This document shows positions 37,019-48,092 of a stretch of DNA of 64,000 bases, piece by piece (position 1 is the stretch's first letter; the number at the start of each line of letters is the position of its first letter). The position numbers and the translations under genes are program-made. The notes beneath the pieces are model-generated. The model made no database searches. It was not told the DNA's origin and saw only the letters and a list, made by a program, of their open reading frames with translations. Origin of the DNA: Cryptomeria japonica (Eukaryota; Streptophyta; Pinopsida; Cupressales; Cupressaceae); assembly GCF_030272615.1 (NCBI RefSeq), contig NC_081411.1, positions 212,118,744 to 212,182,743 of the forward strand, read 5' to 3'.

Positions 37019-38106
37019 TGATGGACTTGAAAAACACTAAGAGGAGGGGGGGGGGGTGTGAATCAGTGACACCGAATAAAATACTACTTCAAACACTAAC
37101 CAGTAGATGAACTTAACCAAGCATTTAAACAAAATACATGCTATCCAAAATGATATAACGACATCCACAAAAAGTAAAGCATCCACCATAACACAAGTGT
37201 TTATACGTGGAAAACCCAAATAGGTAAAAACCATAATAAGATGGAACTCACAAGTGAACTATCTGCAGTAATAGATAATTGACCTGTTAAGGTCTTACAA
37301 AGTGCTCTGCTAGGAGCGAATCTTGTTAGAGATCCCAAAGCTTGATTAGAAGCTTATACCTTGTTAAGAGTACTACCCTGCTAGGAGTAACCTTGATGGA
37401 GGATTTGAGAATCCAAACTAATGGATCATCTTGTTAGAGGATTTGTACAATGAAGCTTGTTAGAGCTTACTCGGTTAGGGGATTTGATTCTATTGTAATG
37501 ATTAGAAAACAACAAAAATGGTTTGATCTGTTATGAGTAGCACAAAACTTGCTTGATCAAATCCTTCTAAGTACACTCAACACTTCTCTGCATCTTAACA
37601 CTTATTTCTCTTCAACTCATTCTTTCTCACTTTCAAATGATTCACTAAGATGTCTTTAAATAGACATTCATATCTTATGTCGGCCTAAGGAAATCAAAAC
37701 ACAATTTCCTAGGTGTAGTGTATCGAGACAAGTGATCAATAACTCATCACAAAAATGACCGCTAAGAAGTCAGTGCTGGTAACTCATCACAAAATCAGAT
37801 ACCGGTTAGAACAATCAATACCGGTTGGAGCAAAACTTGTGAACCATTGTTTTGGAATCTTTCGCTTGATCTCCATCTTCATCTTCATCTTTCATTTTGA
37901 TGCTGACTTAGTGTAGCCATAGGTTGTCTCTTATGCACATACTAGTTGACACAAAGTACCAGTTAGAGAGAAACCTTAAACATAGCGGTTAACAATGTAA
38001 ACCAATTGAAGTTACACCGGTAGTCAATGTAATCATGTGTGTGTGTGAGAGTGTTTCATCAATGACAACAAGTGATGAATACATTATAATCATCATCAAG
38101 CCAACA
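37019..38106 (-). repeat. 3' LTR of the pol-less element
   Basis: 1088 bp, TGATGG...CCAACA on the plus strand (TGTTGG...CCATCA in element orientation). Collinear with 43211-44276 with scattered substitutions and a few indels. Its inner border adjoins the polypurine tract. Confidence 0.92.
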
Positions 38107-38120
38107 ATCTCCCCCTTTGG
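38107..38120 (-). other. Polypurine tract of the pol-less element
   Basis: Minus strand GCCAAAGGGGGAGAT directly precedes the 3' LTR. The same tract abuts the 3' LTR of the copia element at 51842-51856, which links the two families. Confidence 0.85.
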
Positions 38121-38730
38121 CATTTATGGCAACACTTAGAATTTTTTTAGAGTAATATAATACTGCCAAGTGTGCATACACAACAAATTTACACATATAC
38201 TTATACTCCCCCTTAATGCATGCATAAATACAAAAATTTCAAAAACACACATACATATTTCTACTCCCCCGTTGACAACAATGCCAAAATGAAAAAGTAA
38301 AATATATACATATATATAGAAAATTTGTATCAAAGTTCAACATATAATAACAACTTTAAAAAGTTCATGCATTGGCTAATCTCATAAAAATATCATTGAA
38401 GTTCTGCTTCATCTGTGATAAAGCATTTTCCCACGATTCTAGTATGTTAGCAGTATACTCAAATATAGACATCAGTTGGGAATGAAATTCTTCCATCTAG
38501 TCTAGTGTGTAGGTTTCAGGAGTAGCAAGAATAGCTTCTACATTGGAGTAGGCTCTCTAAAGAATGTAGACCTATGATGTGAGTTGACTCTTAAGCTCTT
38601 TTAGAGATCAGAATCTCTTAGCCTTCTCATTATCATTCCTGACCAATCTGTCATGCCAATCATCTACAGACTGGTTAAAGGCATGAATGGAGTCCTGGAG
38701 TGGGAGATATGCCTTGCATATCCTTTCCAT

Positions 38731-41405
38731 TTATTGCTCGGTTTCAACTTGACTCTTATAAATGTCAGAATAAAAGAAAGAAACATTGGAGGTAAAGGCA
38801 AGATACTTTCCTCTAGATTCAATAGCTTTTCTCAACAGACTTCCATGTTGAGATAAAGCCATTTTGCCACTTTCAATGTTCTTTGCCAGTTTATCTCCAT
38901 ATTGCTTCTTGTGGCTCTTCTCAGCAGACATTTGAGCAACATCTTCAAGTAACTTTATTTGATCAGATGCATCTGCAACTAACTGATCAAGTTTGCTAAT
39001 GGGTGTAGGAAAATGTGCAACAGTTGTTTCCGGTAGTAAACCAGACAAAATTTCTACTGCATTCTAGATTATCTCTGCTTCAATCCTTTGCTCTTTCAGT
39101 CTCTGCTTATGCGCTCTAGATTGCATAACATTAGCAATCTTCATCATTTCTGACACGCTCAAAGTGTTCATATCAATGGGTCCTGTAATACTTAAAGAAT
39201 CAACATCATCATCTTCAAGTAGTTTCTGCTTTGTCGGTTCAGTAGGTACACTCTTAATGATAACTCTCTTTGTATTTTGCTCTGTTGTCTCTTCAGGTAA
39301 CTTAGTGACAACTTTCTTAGTAGACTCCTTTTGAGTATTTTCAGTGACCGGTAGAGATTGGGGTTTCTCCAGTCGTTCGATTGTCGGTTCAGTGTCCACT
39401 TTTGGTTGAATAGCCGGTTGATCAACTAATGTAACCTGTACTTTAGTAATTGTAGGAGGCTCCATATCTGGTGCAACGATGTCTCCAGATAGGTCCACTA
39501 TATTTTGAACATCTTCATCAATAAGAATAATGGAATCATCCTTCTTCTTGATTGGATAGACTATGTCAGGTTGAACAATCTCCTCTTCATCCATTTCCGG
39601 TCGAGGAACATCATCTATAGTATTATCCTTATCTCTAGAGTGGGTGAGCTCTTCCCTCTTTTTGATTACATAGGCTAGCTGATGTGTCTCAGACTCAATA
39701 ACTGCCCTTTTTGCATTAAGAAGCTTCAATATTCTCATTTTAAAATCAAAATATACTTTGTATTGCTCAACCAAAGCACTAATTCCATCCGAAGATAAAT
39801 TGGGAAAATATTGTACAAATATTTCATCAATAATTTTCTTTTCTAATTGAATAGCTTCCTCCCATTTATCTAAAAGAGTATTGTACAAAGAGATTGAAAT
39901 ATCCTTTTCCAAGTCATGCGAATATCTATTGTAATGACCCAAATAAGTTATTACCTGTTGAATGACTTGCTTCTGCACATCCTCAGTGAAAGAATCAAAA
40001 TATTCTTTGACATTGTCAAACCTATTCCTTCCTAGTGTCTTTATTGTTCTCTCAAAAATTGTGTTGGGTTTGTAGGTAGCAATATCAATAAGTGTAGTTT
40101 CCTTTGGCACTACCTTTACCTTCTTGGGTGTTTTGTCGGTTGCTTTTTCCTTCTTTGGTTCTTCTTCAGAATCTGTTCAATTTCTCTTCTTTGGTGCACT
40201 CTCGTTCTTCAGGAGACATCTCATCAGACTTCTTTTTCTTTCCTTTCACCTTAGCTACAGGTACAATACCAGTTTCTGTTGGTGCAACTTGGACTGCCAC
40301 AATATCCAATTTTGCCTGTTGTTTATCTTTAGGCGATGCTAACGGGGTATTAGCATAGCCAACCAGTAAATCATGAATAACCTCATAGTTCATATCTTCC
40401 ATCTCTTCCTCTCTAAGCTCAATTACTTGCATCAAGCAAAAGTCAGTGGTAACAGTGAAGACTATGTCTTTTGCAAAGTGTTTTACCACATCTTCAGATA
40501 ATCTCATTCTCATACTCATTTTTTTCTTAAATTCATTAAAATACTTATTCAAGGCAGCTGAAAAGTATTCTTCAGAGCCTTAATGATGTTCTTGATATGT
40601 GCATTGACCGGTAGGTCTTTTGACCATTCAATGTCTCTAATTCCTGGTAGGAAGTTCTAGAAATAGAAAAATAATCCGGCTAATAGCTGACCATATTTGA
40701 ACTTTTGAGTGTTGTCCTTCTTAATGGATTGCAAATTTTGAAATAATTGCACTCTGATGGCTTCATAGAGATCATAATCTGCATTATCAACAATCATTCT
40801 ATGTGTTGTATGAATTGTTGCAGATGGAACACTATTAAGTCTATTGGAGTAAAATACTCGGTAGCCTATCACCATTGCTGCTAGTTTCACTGCAGGGTCT
40901 CTAATATTGTTGATAGAAAAAGCACGCTTATCAAATTAGAACCAGCTAATTTGAACATAGTATCCTTTGAAATTCATCTTAGCTCAGGAATTTCACCGAC
41001 TGAGAAATAACCAGTTATAGCCTGAATAGCTTCCTTGGTTATTGTGTGAGTCCTCTCTAAATACATGTTCTCTCTGTGAACTCGACTCAAAATGATTCTG
41101 ATGTGTTCTTTCCCAAAATCTTCAAGAAAGTAGGTGACATTATGAAAACATTTTTCAAAAACCCTAGCATATTTAGTTTCAATCGTTTCGTTCTTATCAA
41201 AGAGTAATTTCAACTGTGTGTAAATGTGTAGAGTTCCTAAATCTTCTATCTTGCAATCTATATAACTGGACAAGTCACCTTTGACCACAACACCGGTCGG
41301 GACTTGCGATAATGCATTATAAGACATAATTTGGTCTGCCTTTAGAGCTTCCTTAGGCTCAGTAGTGATCATCAATCTCTCTACAGACTTAGAAGTAGAT
41401 GCCAT
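38731..41405 (-). pseudogene. Unknown large second ORF of the pol-less element, broken in several places
   Basis: Pieces in order: 41405-40974 starts MASTSKSVERLM and includes TGVVVKGDLSSYIDCKIEDL and FHNVTYFLEDFGKEHIRIIL. 40890-40657 includes AAMVIGYRVFYSNRLNSVPS. 40552-40166 includes MSMRMRLSEDVVKHFAKDI and a basic KVKGKKKK. 40110-39064 is 348 codons with an all-helical first part, then a Thr/Pro/Glu/Lys-rich linker (TEPTIERLEKPQS), and 39048-38731 follows in the same frame after one stop. Frames change at least twice, so the ancestral protein was near 850-900 residues. It contains no catalytic motif I recognise and sits where pol would be. Similar unnamed plant proteins tied to retroelements probably exist, but I cannot name a family. 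Confidence 0.6.
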
Positions 41406-41839
41406 TCTAGCTAAGCAAGTTACAAAGTGGTATACTCAAAGAAATACCTTGTTTCCTGCACGTTGCTCCATTTCCCGGTTGAAATGCCCAAATCCACACT
41501 AGTTCGCCTCTCTGCAACTTTCAATTCAACTTAATTTCTCTAATCACAAAACAATTCACCAATTGACAACAAGACAATCTTATTCGGCTCTGCAATCACT
41601 TCAAATTTCTTCTTAGAAAGAGTTATGGTAAAAATGACAAAGTAAAATTTGCTTTTATCCTTTTTACCGACTCCAATAAATGCTCGCACTTTAGGGTTAC
41701 AAACCTAATTTCATCACTTAAGTGAAATACCAGTTGATAACATGTCAACAAAAAGTCACCAAAATTCATGATTCAAAAATTCTTTCCCACTCATTTTACA
41801 AGGGGTCCGGAGATGTTTTACTATTAAGCTCCCCTTAGC

Positions 41840-43110
41840 CATGTTAAACAGGCTTAAGTCACCGATGTTGGGTTCTCTTCACTAGGTGAAGGAATAGTTT
41901 CATCTCCAGGCGAGTCGTCACTTTTCTTCTTCTAAATCTGATTCATATCCTCTCTGGTTTTCTCAATATCAACTTTCTGCTTTCCTTTCTAATCCTTGAA
42001 AGAGTTGACCGGTTCACTATTAATTGATCTGTAAAATTTTGCTAAGTGCCCCAGTTTGTTGTAGTGGTTACAGACCATACTAGATGATCTCCAAGGTCCT
42101 GCATTTCCTCTTCCTGTTCTTTTTCTGTAGTTCATAGCCACATGACCAAAGTTATTATAGAAGGTGCAAATAATATTTGTTACCTTTTCTATATCGAATG
42201 GACTAAATCAGTTGCTGTAGGATCTTTGTCAGTTCAGGTTTACCCGGTTATCAAAGTTCCTTATGTGGTTACCATTTGGTCTTTGATGTATGTGTGGTAC
42301 AAGATTTTTTGCTCCATATCTGCACACAACATGTCGATGTCCATACATTCCACATGTGAAGCAATGACCTTCAAACTTTCTAGACACATACCTAGCATTA
42401 GCATTGTAATTTGCATTTCTTTTAGGTTTGTCTCTACAGACATTTGCAGTATGACCAGGCTTATGGCAAACAAAGCAGATAGGTTTAAAAATCTTCTTAT
42501 CGGTAGTCTTATTGACTTTAGGAGTAGTTTTGTTCTTTATATAGTTGCTCTTTGTACCGGAGGATTCACCTTTTTCAGTTGTATGAAAACCAAGTCCAGA
42601 GATATCACCCTTCATTCTTTATGATTGAATTTGTTCTTCCAGCATGGTAGAACTTTTGACAAACTTCTCCAATTTCTCATTGGCTTCAGTAAGCTTCTTG
42701 ACAAGATCTTCATTATGCTTAGACAGGTTCTCTTTAAGAGATGATGTTAGCTCAAGATCTAGCTTTAGGTTCTCCTTTTCTTCTGTTTCAACAATCAAGT
42801 TCTCATGCATAGTGTCTTTTTCCTATTTGATCTTTATAATCTCTTGATCTCTTTCCTTGATAAGGTCTTCGACAACTCTTCTGGGTTCCAGTTCCTAACT
42901 CATGCGGATAGTGAGACCTTCTAGCTCTCTCCTTAGATTCAATTTCTCACCATGCAACTTTTCAACTTCTTCTCCTAAAGCTTCAATATTGGCTTCATCT
43001 GAAGAACTATTATAAGATATTCCTAACAATTTTTCAGATAGCTCTCTCTTTTGACTTGAGAAGCTTTCAGTTCGCCCCTAAGGGATTCAACTTCATTTCT
43101 GATAGCTTCT
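41840..43110 (-). pseudogene. Gag-like ORF: coiled coil plus zinc knuckles
   Basis: After a start near MARELEAIRNEVESL (about 43123) the reading is a long heptad-rich coiled coil (for example LKENLSKHNEDLVKKLTEAN near 42730-42680). Two intact CX2CX4HX4C knuckles follow, CFVCHKPGHTANVC (42480-42440) and CFTCGMYGHRHVVC (42355-42315). Two decayed knuckles (CTFYNNFGHVA near 42165, CNHYNKLGHLAKF near 42070) come after. Knuckles of this type bind the element's RNA in Gag. The coiled-coil-then-knuckles order resembles SIRE-type copia Gag. Several stops and a frame change make it non-functional here. Confidence 0.7.
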
Positions 43111-43197
43111 AGCTCTCTAGCCATCTAAAAGTAGCTCCTATCCCCCATGGTAGTTTCAACACTCCCTTGTAAGTGGTTAGGCTTCAAAGAAGTTAGG

Positions 43198-43210
43198 CTC
43201 TGATACCAAT
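43198..43210 (-). other. Primer-binding site (initiator tRNA-Met)
   Basis: Minus strand TTGGTATCAGAGCC directly follows the 5' LTR. It contains TGGTATCAGAGC, the usual plant complement of the 3' end of initiator tRNA-Met, and fixes the element's orientation. Confidence 0.9.
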
Positions 43211-44276
43211 TGATGGACTTTAAAAGCACTGAGGAGGGGGGGGGGGAGTGAATCAGTGACACCAAATAAAACACTACAAACACTAATCGGCAGATGAACT
43301 TAACCAAGCATTTAAACAAAATGCATGCTATCCAAAATGATATAACAACATCCACAAAAAGTAAAGCATCCACCATAACACAAGTGTTTATACATGGAAA
43401 ACCCAAATAGGTAAAAACCACGATGAGATGGAACTCACAAGTTAACTATCTATAGTAATAGATAACTGACAAGTTAAGGTCTTACAAAGTTCTTTGCTAG
43501 GAGCGAATCTTGTTAGAGATCTCAAAGCTTGATTAGAATCTTATACCCTGTTAGGAGTAACCTCGATGGAGGATTTGAGAATCCAAACTAATGTATCACC
43601 TTGTTAGAGGATTTGTATAATGAAGCTTGTTAGAGCTTACCCAGTTAGGGGATTTGATTATGTTGTAATGATTAGAAAACAACAAGAATGGTTTGAAATG
43701 TTCTAAGTATCACAACACTTGCTTGATTAGATCCTTCTAAGTACATTCAACACTGCTTTGCATCTTAACACTTATCGCTCTTCAACTCATTCTTTCTCAC
43801 TTTCAAATGATTCACTAATATGTCTTTAAATAGACATTCATATCTTATGTCGGCCTAAGGAAATCAAAACACAATTTCCTAGGTGCAGTGTATCTACACA
43901 AGTGATCAATAAATCATCACAAAAATGACCGCCAAGAAGTCGGTGCTGGTAACTCATCACAAAATCAAATATCGGTTAGAACAGTCAATACCGGTTGGAT
44001 CCAAACTTGTGAACCGTTGTCCTAGAATCTTCTGCTTGATCTCCATCTTCATCTTCATCTTTAATTTTGATGCCAACTTAGTGTAGCCATAGGTTGCCTC
44101 TTATGCACATACCAGTTGACACAAAGTACCGGTTAGAGAGAAACCTTAAACATACCAGTTAACAATGTAAACCAATTGAAGTTACACCGGTAGTCAATGT
44201 AATCATATGTGCGTGTGAGAGTGTTTCATCAATGACAACAAGTGATGAATACATTACAATCATCATCAAGCCAACA
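43211..44276 (-). repeat. 5' LTR of the pol-less element
   Basis: 1066 bp, TGATGG...CCAACA on the plus strand. Abuts the primer-binding site at its left edge. Confidence 0.92.
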
Positions 44277-45037
44277 AATATATGTTGGATTCATTTGTGT
44301 TTTATGGTGAGAGTGTTCTTTTGTCATTTTCATTATAAATTCATATTTTTCTCAAGTAAAGGTGTGGTTGAGGAAATATTGTTAAAGAGTAGAGGCAATT
44401 GCTGATTTGTGAACTTTGTGCCATATTTCAAGTCTTGTTAATAGAATTAGGAATTGGTATAAGAAAATAATAACTTGAATACTTTGAGCTTCAGATTGTT
44501 ATTTCAATATAAGATTCTAAAAAGTTGTAATAGGATATCAAGATAAAGACTTTTTGCTTTACTTTGTTATCTTAGTACACAACTGTGGGCTACATAAGTT
44601 ATTTGTAAAAGGTTGAGAGGATCGTAGTGGTTGCAAAACTTTGATCTTGAACACTATTTTCCCATCCCAAAGAACCAACAGGGGACTTTGTGCCTTCAAG
44701 GAAACTTTGTTTCTTTACTTATTTGTATTTGATCATTCCTACATTTTGGGTTAATTTGTAATATTGAAAGTGTAAGAAATATTATTGCTCTATATTGTAA
44801 ATTCTTTCCTGGAGAAAGAGGAGAGAATAACATCTATTCGAAAAAAGAGGATATGATGATGCACCACCCAAGTTTAGATTAGAAATAGAAAGTTGTATCT
44901 TGTTTTAGGAAGATAGAGTAGTAAGTTAAAGGGGAGATTTACCTTAGAAATTAGGAGAGAATTAATCTCACACACTATGTTTGAAACCACAATTTTGTAA
45001 ACTTACCTAGTTTGCAAAATTTTCAACCAATAGTCTC

Positions 45038-45688
45038 AATAAGTTTGTAATGGTGTTGCTAGATGATATTTTGATATACTCTAAGAAAGACGAAGAGCAT
45101 CTATAACATTTTCAAATAGTCCTTCAATGCTTGCGTGAAAAAAATTATATGGAAAGTTATCCAAATGCACTTTCTTTCAGAAAGAGGTATTGAAATATCT
45201 AGGGCATATCATCTCAGCTAATGGTAAAGTTGTGGATCCAACTAAGATAAAGGCTATTTAAAAATGGCCAACTCATAGAAATGTGCAAGTAAGAAGCTTT
45301 ATAGTCTTAGCGAATTACCATATAGGATTTTTGTAAGGAACTCACGCATAGCTTACCCAATAACTTCACTTGAAAGAAAAGGGAAAAGATTTGAATGGAT
45401 CGAAAGGTGTCAGAAAAAATTTGAACTCCTTAAAGAAAGGTTAACCACAAAACCAATATTAAAAGTGCTAGATGTAGAGGGTCATTTTATGGATGTAATT
45501 GATCCATCGCGGGAAGGAATGATGATGTCCTAATGTAGAATGGGTAGGTGATAGATTAAATGAATCTCAAAAACTCAAAAAATATGAACAAAAATATGCA
45601 CCACATGATTTGGAGCTCGGTGCAATAGTGCACACTTAATAAATGTGGCATTACTACTTATTAGGTAAACCTTAAGAGCTTTGATCCT
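45038..45688 (+). pseudogene. Chromovirus-type Ty3/gypsy pol, part 2: RT active site to RNase H start
   Basis: Opens in frame with part 1 and reads FVMVLLDDILIYSKKDEEHL (45045-45105). The catalytic pair is present in the form LDD within L-L-D-D-I-L-I-Y-S. RT C-terminal pieces follow, then RNase H-like text (LKVLDVEGHFMDVIDPS near 45465, QKYAPHDLELGAIVH near 45595). It is interrupted at 45688 by a solo LTR. Several stops. Confidence 0.8.
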
Positions 45689-48092
45689 TGTTGAACACTA
45701 GATATCACCGAGAGGGGGGTGAATCAGTGATTTACAAATATTTTCCCTTTTCTATCCTATGTGTATATACCGGTTAACAAATCTAACATAAAGTAGACAA
45801 ACCAATTAGATGGGAGAGTAACACAAAAGCAACCACATATAAGAGGGACATCACGTAACACCAGATGTACGAGGAAAAACCAAGATGGGAAAAACCTCGA
45901 TGAGAAGTGATGTTGGAGTCTACTACTCCAATCCAGCCTCACAATGAAAACCTTGGTTACAACATTTAGGGCACCAACCCAAGGAGTACCACTCCTGGTT
46001 TAGGGCACCAACCCAAGGAGCACCTACCTCTGCACCGAGCTCTAACTCAGTGATCTACAATAAACATATATTAGATACAAAAGTAATATCCTTGTTACAA
46101 AAGAGCTTTGTAACTCTTATGCAGGTCTCTTCACCAGTTCACCTCTCTCCAATTCTCTGTCGGTTCTCTGCTCACCCTCTCACTGCTGCAACCTTATCTC
46201 CTGCTGCAGCTCACTCTCTGTTGCACCCTTACCGATTCAGCCTCTTCTTCTTCTTTGTCGGTTCTTCTCTTTGTCGGTTCTCCTTCCTCTCTGTCATACT
46301 ACTGCTACTCACTCTTTGCTACACCCTTACTGGTACTTCACTGCAATCTTCTCAACAATCTTCAGTAACTCTTCTCCGTCAATTCAATCACCACCAGTGT
46401 ACTCCTCTATCAGACTTAATGGCAGGGTACCGGTTGTCTCACTCTTGCCGGTTGAACTCTTCTAACTGGGTCCCTCTCACTCACTCAGTAACTCTTCTAA
46501 CCAGTTCCCTCTTACTCACTCGATCTCTTCTCTGATTGACTTTGAGCACTTGAGTAATTGGCTCTCCTTTACTATCTTCACTCTCTCTTGTAGCAGCACC
46601 ATCCACTTCTTTGGTTCGCACTCTTATAGCCATATTTTCCCACCTAAACATGATTTTGAATATTGGCACACTAGGGTTCCCGCCATGCACTGAATCTGCA
46701 TCCCATCTGATCTCTTATCATCATGGCATATCATATCCGATCAGATCCCATGTCCTTGATCATTGACCAACACTCCATTAATGAGCATTACCTTTCTCTT
46801 TTCCTTGTAATTCACGTCTTCTATCTTTAGCCGTTTGTAGCATGATTTTCAGCCTTATGTCTGGTCAATCATGTACATGATGTGGTCTCCTTCACCCACT
46901 TTGATCTACTAGATCAGTCTATCTTGGATCTCTATTGTTTCCTTGATCTTGAACCACAATCCCCTGCCATCCTTCCTAGAGCTTCGCAGTCACCATTTAA
47001 TGTTGGACCAGCCACCAACGACCTTATCAACACACCACACCGACCTGTGCATGCATGCCAGTTCACCTTCATGTGGAACCTTTATCGACATCCACCTTGG
47101 CTCACTATGTCAGTTTGACTTAGTCATGGACTAGTAGCATACAACCGGGTTCATCTACTAGTTCATAGAGCCTGCCGATTATACCCTAACCAGACTGTAT
47201 TCTCCCTGGCACTTTGTTTCTCTTCTGATGGAACACCTAAACCGGTCAAAACTCTTGTCCACCTATTTCATGCACATCTTCAATCGATGGGACCCTTTCA
47301 CTTCTGTACCTTGTCAGACTTTACCGGTGGACATACTTACCGGTAACCACCTTGATGACACCATGTCATCAACCTTAAATATCTGTACCGGTAGCCCATC
47401 ATGTCTACCCAACTAATCCAGTGCATATCTTTGATCTCATACACCTAAGGCAGCTTAGTATTTCATCAATTGATCCGGTGTGAGCCTTCAAACACTTGCC
47501 TTTAACTCTTATGTCTTATCTTGGAGAGTTATGATGCATCCCATGCATAATAGGAGATAAGCTCCACTTACCAGTGGGAGTGGATCCTTGTCATCTGCAT
47601 CCGACATTGCACAAATATGGCTTCCCTATTTGAGCAGGCATATCTTCAAATAGGCACAAGTGATTTGGTTGAGCACACTCTTTGTTAGACTTCTCTTAAT
47701 CTAGTGGGAGTCTTGTAGATTGACATCTAGTAGCATACCGGTGGCCTACACATACTTCACCTCCAATGTTGAAGTGATTTTTGTAACATTCCACCTCTTC
47801 ATCACAATCAACATCCCAACATCTTGCTCTCTTACAGATGTCATCATTTACTGGTTGTTATATCATATTGGTCTCCTGTCCATGTCTTAACACAAATCAA
47901 CACTAACTTGTGTACCGGTGACTCCAATGACCATTGTGTTGGCTGACACTCTCTTCCTTACAGATGATGTGCAAGCTAGGTGACATCAGAGACATGACTT
48001 CCAATATGCATCAACAATAGTACTGCACATACATCTCCCATACCGGTTTCTATCATATATTGGTTGACATCAATGACTACACAATGCCAACA
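45689..48092 (-). mobile_element. Solo LTR, 2404 bp, in the gypsy RNase H region
   Basis: TGTTGAAC...TGCCAACA ends. Flanking 5-mers atcct (45684-45688) and atccc (48093-48097) match at four of five positions. Cutting it out rejoins host RNase H coding sequence between a LLGKP block and a LKYIFTQPNLNARQ block. It contains the G-run/gtgaatcagtg motif (45709-45726), the hairpin block GAGG...CCTC (45871-45898), and many accggt words. A plus-strand open frame of 161 codons inside (46050-46535) is Ser/Leu-rich low-complexity text with no known relatives. Orientation is inferred from related LTRs. Confidence 0.85.

Larger units (their letters stand above)
37019..44276 (-). mobile_element. Pol-less (non-autonomous) LTR retrotransposon, 7.26 kb
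   Basis: Two LTRs of 1088 and 1066 bp (37019-38106, 43211-44276) enclose a primer-binding site complementary to initiator tRNA-Met, a polypurine tract, a coiled-coil/zinc-knuckle Gag-like region and a large unknown ORF. No protease, integrase, RT or RNase H motif could be read anywhere in the 5.1-kb interior. It therefore depends on another element's enzymes. Flanking 5-mers (acttt left, aatat right) do not match, so the target duplication is absent or mutated. A solo LTR of the same family is at 18713-19841. Confidence 0.85.
35567..45032. mobile_element. LTR unit (about 2.2 kb) inserted in gypsy RT, itself split by a nested element
   Basis: The duplication gtctc at 35562-35566 and 45033-45037 brackets TGTTGTCC...CCAATA. 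The left end TGTTG and right end CAATA are inverted matches apart from one C-to-T change. Removing this block restores the host RT frame exactly. The block consists of 35567-37018 and 44277-45032, separated by the 7.26-kb element 37019-44276. Since no second copy of either end exists, it is best read as one solo LTR. It carries the palindrome array at 35755-36487. Strand is not assigned. Confidence 0.75.

Noticed and set aside
40104-40358. Secreted or membrane protein on the plus strand
   Set aside because: A shadow frame opposite the unknown second ORF of the pol-less element.
42142-42624. 160-codon plus-strand open frame in the pol-less element
   Set aside because: It is antisense to the zinc-knuckle Gag-like region.
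46050-46535. 161-codon open frame in the 2.4-kb solo LTR as a gene
   Set aside because: Low-complexity Ser/Leu text from CT-rich sequence inside an LTR, no known relatives, overlapping equally open neighbouring frames.
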